64,000 nt of DNA from the NCBI GenBank assembly GCA_965656875.1, contig CBFHMJ010000033.1:132017-196016 (forward strand), given 5' to 3'. Positions within the stretch are counted from its first letter, which is position 1. Each line of letters opens with the position of its first letter. This document shows positions 61,601 to 64,000 of the stretch, in pieces. The notes below the pieces were generated by a model. The model worked only from the letters and a program-made list of their open reading frames with translations. It was not told the DNA's origin and did no database searches. The translations under genes and the position numbers were made by a program. This DNA comes from CBFHMJ01 sp965656875 (lineage in GTDB: Bacteria > Pseudomonadota > Gammaproteobacteria > Enterobacterales > Alteromonadaceae).

Positions 61601-61794
61601 ATGATCTGAGTGACTGAATCTTCAATGGTTTTGGCTGACGCGCCCGGATAGGTTGCGGTGATAGAGATTGCGGGTGGCGCAATGGATGGATACTGAGACA
61701 CGGGCAGGTTCATGATCGATAACAAACCTGCGAGCATGATCAGAATAGAAATTACCCAGGCAAAAATCGGGCGATGAACAAAAAAACTAGCCAT
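58624..61794 (-). CDS. RND multidrug efflux transporter (AcrB-like)
   Basis: A 1056-residue HAE1-family inner-membrane pump. It starts with FFVHRPIFAWVISILIMLAG, and two large periplasmic loops separate twelve membrane helices. The proton-relay Asp pair is in IGLLVDDAIVVVENVERV (helix 4), and the funnel region GYSINTLTLFAM and C-terminal GFGVLPLALSNGAGS are typical. It exports drugs, detergents or other amphiphiles using the proton gradient, as a trimer with the adaptor encoded 16 bp upstream. No outer-membrane channel gene is adjacent, so a TolC-like protein elsewhere must complete it. Expression is probably repressed by the divergent MarR regulator. Confidence 0.96.
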   Translation of the reverse strand: MASFFVHRPIFAWVISILIMLAGLLSIMNLPVSQYPSIAPPAISITATYPGASAKTIEDSVTQIIETRMKGLDNLMYMKSSSEGIGTSTITLTFAAGTDPDIAQMQVQNKLQLATPLLPEQVQRQGVKVAKAVMNFMQVVMFVSEDGSMSAVDLEDYMVSRIEDQISRVEGVGDVILFGSQYAMRVWIDPFKLRQYGLTPGDVTNAIRAENAEVAAGQLGAAPAISDQPLNVTVNLQNRLRTPDDFGAIFLINDTSGASVRLRDVATIEIGSESYEQFARHNGKPAAGLAVKLATNANALNTAERIQAKLDELAPTFPQGMRAFVAFDSTPFVRISIYNVLKTLVEAIILVFLVMYLFLQNFRATLIPTIAVPVVLLGTFAVLSLFGYSINTLTLFAMVLAIGLLVDDAIVVVENVERVMHEEKLSAKEATLKSMKQITGALVGIALVLSAVFIPMAFFSGSAGVIYRQFSVTIVAAMVLSVVVAVILSPALCATLLRKQDVEHKSQRGFFAWFNRVFDRFTQGYGNNIQGLMKRPVRFMIIYGVLIGGTSYLYLTTPTGFLPDEDQGQLMAQIMLPPGATQAETMKHIESMEEYFLNNEGDSIQDLVTVLGFNFSGTGQNTASAFISLKDWEQRPTPDMSSDAIVGRANQLFFQIKDAWVVAFGPPAVAELGNAKGFDVFLQDVGANGRDALYDARNQMLGMSQTEPALAVVRPNGQERAPVLRIDVDREKAGSLGLSLADVNQSLSAAWGSTYVDDFINQGKVKKVYLQSDAKFRQSPDDLESWTVRNKFGEMVPFSSFASIRWELASPKLERYNGVPAVELLGENAPGWTTGQAIDVMENLSGFLPPGFNLEWTGLSYEELASGQQTLLLYALSLLVVFLCLAALYESWSIPLSVMLVVPLGVMGTLLAATLRSMPSDIYFQVGLLTIVGLSAKNAILIVEFAKDLYEQGTPLFDATVKAAKMRLRPILMTSLAFGFGVLPLALSNGAGSGSQNAIGTGVLGGMLSATILGIFFVPLFFVLVEKFNRKSPTTEQTHTVDKTVTTHESKATVNA

Positions 61795-61810
61795 GATTGA
61801 TCACCCCGAT

Positions 61811-63034
61811 TTAGCGATGTTGCTGGTCTTGCGCAGCGAGTTGATGCTGAGCGGCTGTGTGGTTACCAGAATCACTGGCGATTTGCACGGGTGCGCCAGG
61901 AAAGACTTTAAGACCACCGCCAACAATCACTTTTTCACCAGCAACAATGCCGCCTTCAATCAACCACTGCCCATTCACCAGCGTGGCGTTGTTCAGGATT
62001 TTCAATGCGACGGTGCTTTCCGGTGTCACTGTCATAACCGATGGTTCACCTTTGGCGGTACGGCCAACGGCACCCGGTGGCACGAGCAAGGCATCGTCAA
62101 TTTGTGTTGTGGCTACCGTTGCTTTCACGAACATACCGGGTAACAGAATTTGCTCAGAATTGGGGAAAACAGCGCGTAACGTTACTGCACCATTTTGCTG
62201 ATTGACAGAGACTTCAGAGAAGGCGAGTTTGCCTGTCAGGGGATAAGTACTGCCGTCTTCGAGCATCAAGGTCACATCAATGGCATCATCTGGATTGCTG
62301 TAACGGCCACCAGCAGCTATTTGACGGCGCAGCTTTAATAATTCCGCACTGGATTGCGTCAGGTCGACATAAACCGGATCAAGTTGTTGCACTGTCGCCA
62401 TAGAATTTTGTTGATTAGCGGTAACCAGTGCGCCCTGGGTGACAGCAGAGCGGCCAACACGTCCCGTAATAGGTGAAACAATCTGAGTATAGCTCAAATC
62501 GATTTTCGCTCGGGTTAAGCGTGCTTCGGCCAGTGAAACTTCAGCGCGAGACTGTTTAAGACGGGCATTGGCTTCATCGAATTCTTGCTGACTAACGGAC
62601 TTACTTTTTAGCAGGTTTTTAATGCGGTTGGCTGACAGTTGATTAACCTCAAGATTGGCTTGCGCCTGAGCCAGCGATGCTTTTGCACTCATCACATCCG
62701 CTTGATAAATCGATGGGTCGATTCGATAAAGCACTTCACCTTTAACGATATCGCCGCCTTCTTCAAACGTGCGTTCCAGAACAATACCGTCTACTTGAGG
62801 ACGGATTTCAGCTAAGGCCAGCGGACTAACCCGTCCGGCTAGTTCTGTGTGCAAACTGATTGACTGAGGCGCTAATGTCAACACATCAACGGGTTGAGCA
62901 GGCATGGCAGGGCGTGATTGTTCTTGAGCTGGTGCTTCGCCACAGGCTGATAACTGAATGGCCGCAACCAGAACGGCAAGAGGCCAGACAACACGACGTG
63001 CCTGACGAATGAATGGGCTGGGTAGTAGTCTCAT
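61811..63034 (-). CDS. RND efflux periplasmic adaptor (AcrA-like)
   Basis: A 407-residue membrane-fusion protein. It has a lipoprotein signal (LSACGEA, Cys31), a first half of the beta-barrel and lipoyl domain (VSPLALAEIRPQVDGIVLER), and a long coiled-coil hairpin (about 100-180, rich in Ala, Gln and Lys). The second lipoyl half follows (YTQIVSPITGRVGRS), then the beta-barrel and the membrane-proximal domain. It links the inner-membrane pump to an outer-membrane channel. Two inverted repeats that look like MarR operators lie 17-66 bp before its ATG. Confidence 0.95.
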   Translation of the reverse strand: MRLLPSPFIRQARRVVWPLAVLVAAIQLSACGEAPAQEQSRPAMPAQPVDVLTLAPQSISLHTELAGRVSPLALAEIRPQVDGIVLERTFEEGGDIVKGEVLYRIDPSIYQADVMSAKASLAQAQANLEVNQLSANRIKNLLKSKSVSQQEFDEANARLKQSRAEVSLAEARLTRAKIDLSYTQIVSPITGRVGRSAVTQGALVTANQQNSMATVQQLDPVYVDLTQSSAELLKLRRQIAAGGRYSNPDDAIDVTLMLEDGSTYPLTGKLAFSEVSVNQQNGAVTLRAVFPNSEQILLPGMFVKATVATTQIDDALLVPPGAVGRTAKGEPSVMTVTPESTVALKILNNATLVNGQWLIEGGIVAGEKVIVGGGLKVFPGAPVQIASDSGNHTAAQHQLAAQDQQHR

Positions 63035-63050
63035 AGTGGTTCCGTTATAT

Positions 63051-63100
63051 ATCTTTCTCGCAAGATAATTATATTGAGAAATATCTTTCTTGCAAGATAT
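63051..63100. promoter_or_regulatory. Paired MarR-type operators of the efflux operon
   Basis: Two related palindromes: atctt-tctcgc-aagat (63051-63066) and atatctt-tcttgc-aagatat (63081-63100). The centres are 32 bp apart, three helical turns, so both would face the same side of DNA. They lie between the divergent adaptor and MarR genes. The shared core is ATCTTTCTYGCAAGAT. Autoregulation and repression of the pump by the neighbouring MarR protein is a strong inference from position and symmetry. Confidence 0.7.
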
Positions 63101-63216
63101 ATATTTGGCAAGCTAGTATATTCACTATGTTGTAAGTAGGACGAAGGCCACTATTTGCGGTAAACTCTCCAACCGCAAATAAACCATAATCAAAAAAATA
63201 TTTAAAAGTGACGACT

Positions 63217-63753
63217 ATGCATAAGAATTATTGTGCAAAAGAGATACTTAAAAAAACGGAGCAGAACTGGCCAGAGGCAGGGTGCCAGGTCAATAAGTTT
63301 GCCGTTTATATGCTACGAATTCAGACACTTCTGCAAAAGAACTGTTCAGAAGATTTACAGGCGAGACGATTAAATACGTCGGAGTTTGATGTGTTGGCAT
63401 CACTCAGGGTAACAGAACCTCCGTATGTTCTTACGCCAACTGAATTACAAAAGTTGCTGCTAATTACATCGGGCGGTTTGACCAAAATTTTATATCAACT
63501 GGAGTCTCGCGGTTTAATTAGTCGTTCGGTACAGGAGCAGGACAAACGCAGTAAATTAGTGCATCTAACGGCTGAAGGACAGGCACTGGTCGAAGAGATT
63601 ATGTGTCACCACAATGTTGAAGATGAAAAATTACTGGCCGAAGCACTAACGCCGGAAGAACTGTCTACGTTCAATCAATTATTGAGTAAGTTAGCTAATG
63701 CTTACGAAAAACGAGATGGCACATTTACTGATGCCGATAGCGTAGAAGACTGA
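63217..63753 (+). CDS. MarR family transcriptional regulator
   Basis: A 178-residue regulator with the MarR winged helix (about 50-140): LNTSEFDVLASLRV, LTPTELQKLLLITSGGLTKI as recognition helix, LESRGLISRSVQEQDKRS as wing, and VHLTAEG. It has a long N-terminal extension and a C-terminal helix for dimerisation. Family members usually bind a palindrome and are released by aromatic or phenolic ligands. It is divergent from the efflux operon across two matching palindromes. I use the first ATG (63217); a GTG at 63208 is in frame, and neither has a clear ribosome-binding site. Confidence 0.88.
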   Translation: MHKNYCAKEILKKTEQNWPEAGCQVNKFAVYMLRIQTLLQKNCSEDLQARRLNTSEFDVLASLRVTEPPYVLTPTELQKLLLITSGGLTKILYQLESRGLISRSVQEQDKRSKLVHLTAEGQALVEEIMCHHNVEDEKLLAEALTPEELSTFNQLLSKLANAYEKRDGTFTDADSVED

Positions 63754-63876
63754 AACGAACGCTGGTAGCGCGGTTAAGAATAGATGTACTAGTGTGATTA
63801 CCAAGGGAAACTGACGGTATAATTACCGAGCGACTTTGACATAGACACACTAACAGCCTATACCCAAGTTGGAAAC

Positions 63877-64000
63877 TCAGGCCGACTTGGGAAGTATCTC
63901 TAATTTTGCCAACCTGAGTGTTGCGGTATTCATGTTTTCTCTTAGCCAGATATAGCGTACTCCTGCTGGGCTTATCTCAACTGAGTAATTAGCCCTTAGC
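63877..64000 (-). pseudogene. IS481/IS3-like transposase fragment at the right edge
   Basis: Reading the minus strand from the right edge gives VEISPAGVRYIWLRENM, then NTATLRLAKLEILPKSA and a stop. The ISPAGVRYIWLRxNxxT...RLxxLE pattern is the N-terminal, helix-turn-helix side of integrase-type transposases (IS481 and related). It ends in a stop after about 35 residues, so it is a broken piece or the element is truncated here. The upstream part lies beyond the window, so the extent is unknown. Confidence 0.5.

Noticed and set aside
63868..63895. Inverted repeat cccaagt...acttggg near the right edge, considered as a terminator of the MarR gene
   Set aside because: The loop is long, no T tract follows and it overlaps the transposase remnant; not supported as a terminator.

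Overview
The window looks like a chromosomal segment of a Gram-negative, probably marine, gammaproteobacterium. The evidence is outer-membrane and lipoprotein genes, an RND efflux pump, OmpR-type two-component systems, two proteases ending in GlyGly-CTERM anchors, and a sulfatase linked to a MoxR/Bat module. The genus cannot be fixed from sequence alone. No rRNA, tRNA or CRISPR array was seen.

Layout. 1-8.4 kb: DoxX membrane protein divergent from a LysR regulator; a lipoprotein/response-regulator/histidine-kinase operon; a secreted trypsin-like protease divergent from an S41 peptidase lipoprotein. 8.4-21.6 kb: HAD phosphatase and arylsulfatase, then a seven-to-eight gene same-strand operon (MoxR ATPase, DUF58, DUF4381, two von Willebrand A proteins, BatD, an octaheme cytochrome c with TPRs, and a sulfatase-modifying-factor-like protein), closed by a convergent outer-membrane protein. 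21.6-27.3 kb: an AT-rich four-gene operon (bicovalent-type flavin oxidase, ATP-grasp ligase, VAO-type flavin oxidase, methyltransferase) ending in a strong terminator beside a truncated hydrolase; it reads as an acquired small-molecule pathway. 27.3-43.7 kb: two small exported proteins, a reprolysin-like metalloprotease, two large membrane proteins, an OmpA/TSP3 protein, a subtilase with a C-terminal propeller, a VOC protein, a Cys/Met-type PLP enzyme and two acetyltransferases.

43.7-48.1 kb is the most unusual stretch. Two integron cassettes are recognisable from their attC sites, with no integrase in view. The first carries a TIR-domain protein and a caspase-like protease, the gene pair of the recently described type IV Thoeris anti-phage system. 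The second carries a 33-residue basic protein on the opposite strand. They are followed by a decayed cassette remnant and RNase Z. The block lies between a decayed copy and an intact copy of the same small membrane-protein gene.

48.1-64 kb: a class C beta-lactamase-like serine hydrolase, a helical protein, a lipoprotein divergent from a second response-regulator/histidine-kinase pair, an unfamiliar three-gene membrane/XRE operon next to an ISL3-like transposase remnant, a secreted zinc metalloprotease, and a MarR-regulated RND efflux pump. A second transposase remnant runs off the right edge.

A possible link across the window is regulatory. Three genes for exported proteins (trypsin-like protease, reprolysin-like protease, 51.5-kb lipoprotein) each have three TGTA elements at 10-12 bp spacing upstream, the kind of helical-phase direct repeat bound by OmpR-family regulators. 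Two such regulators are encoded here.
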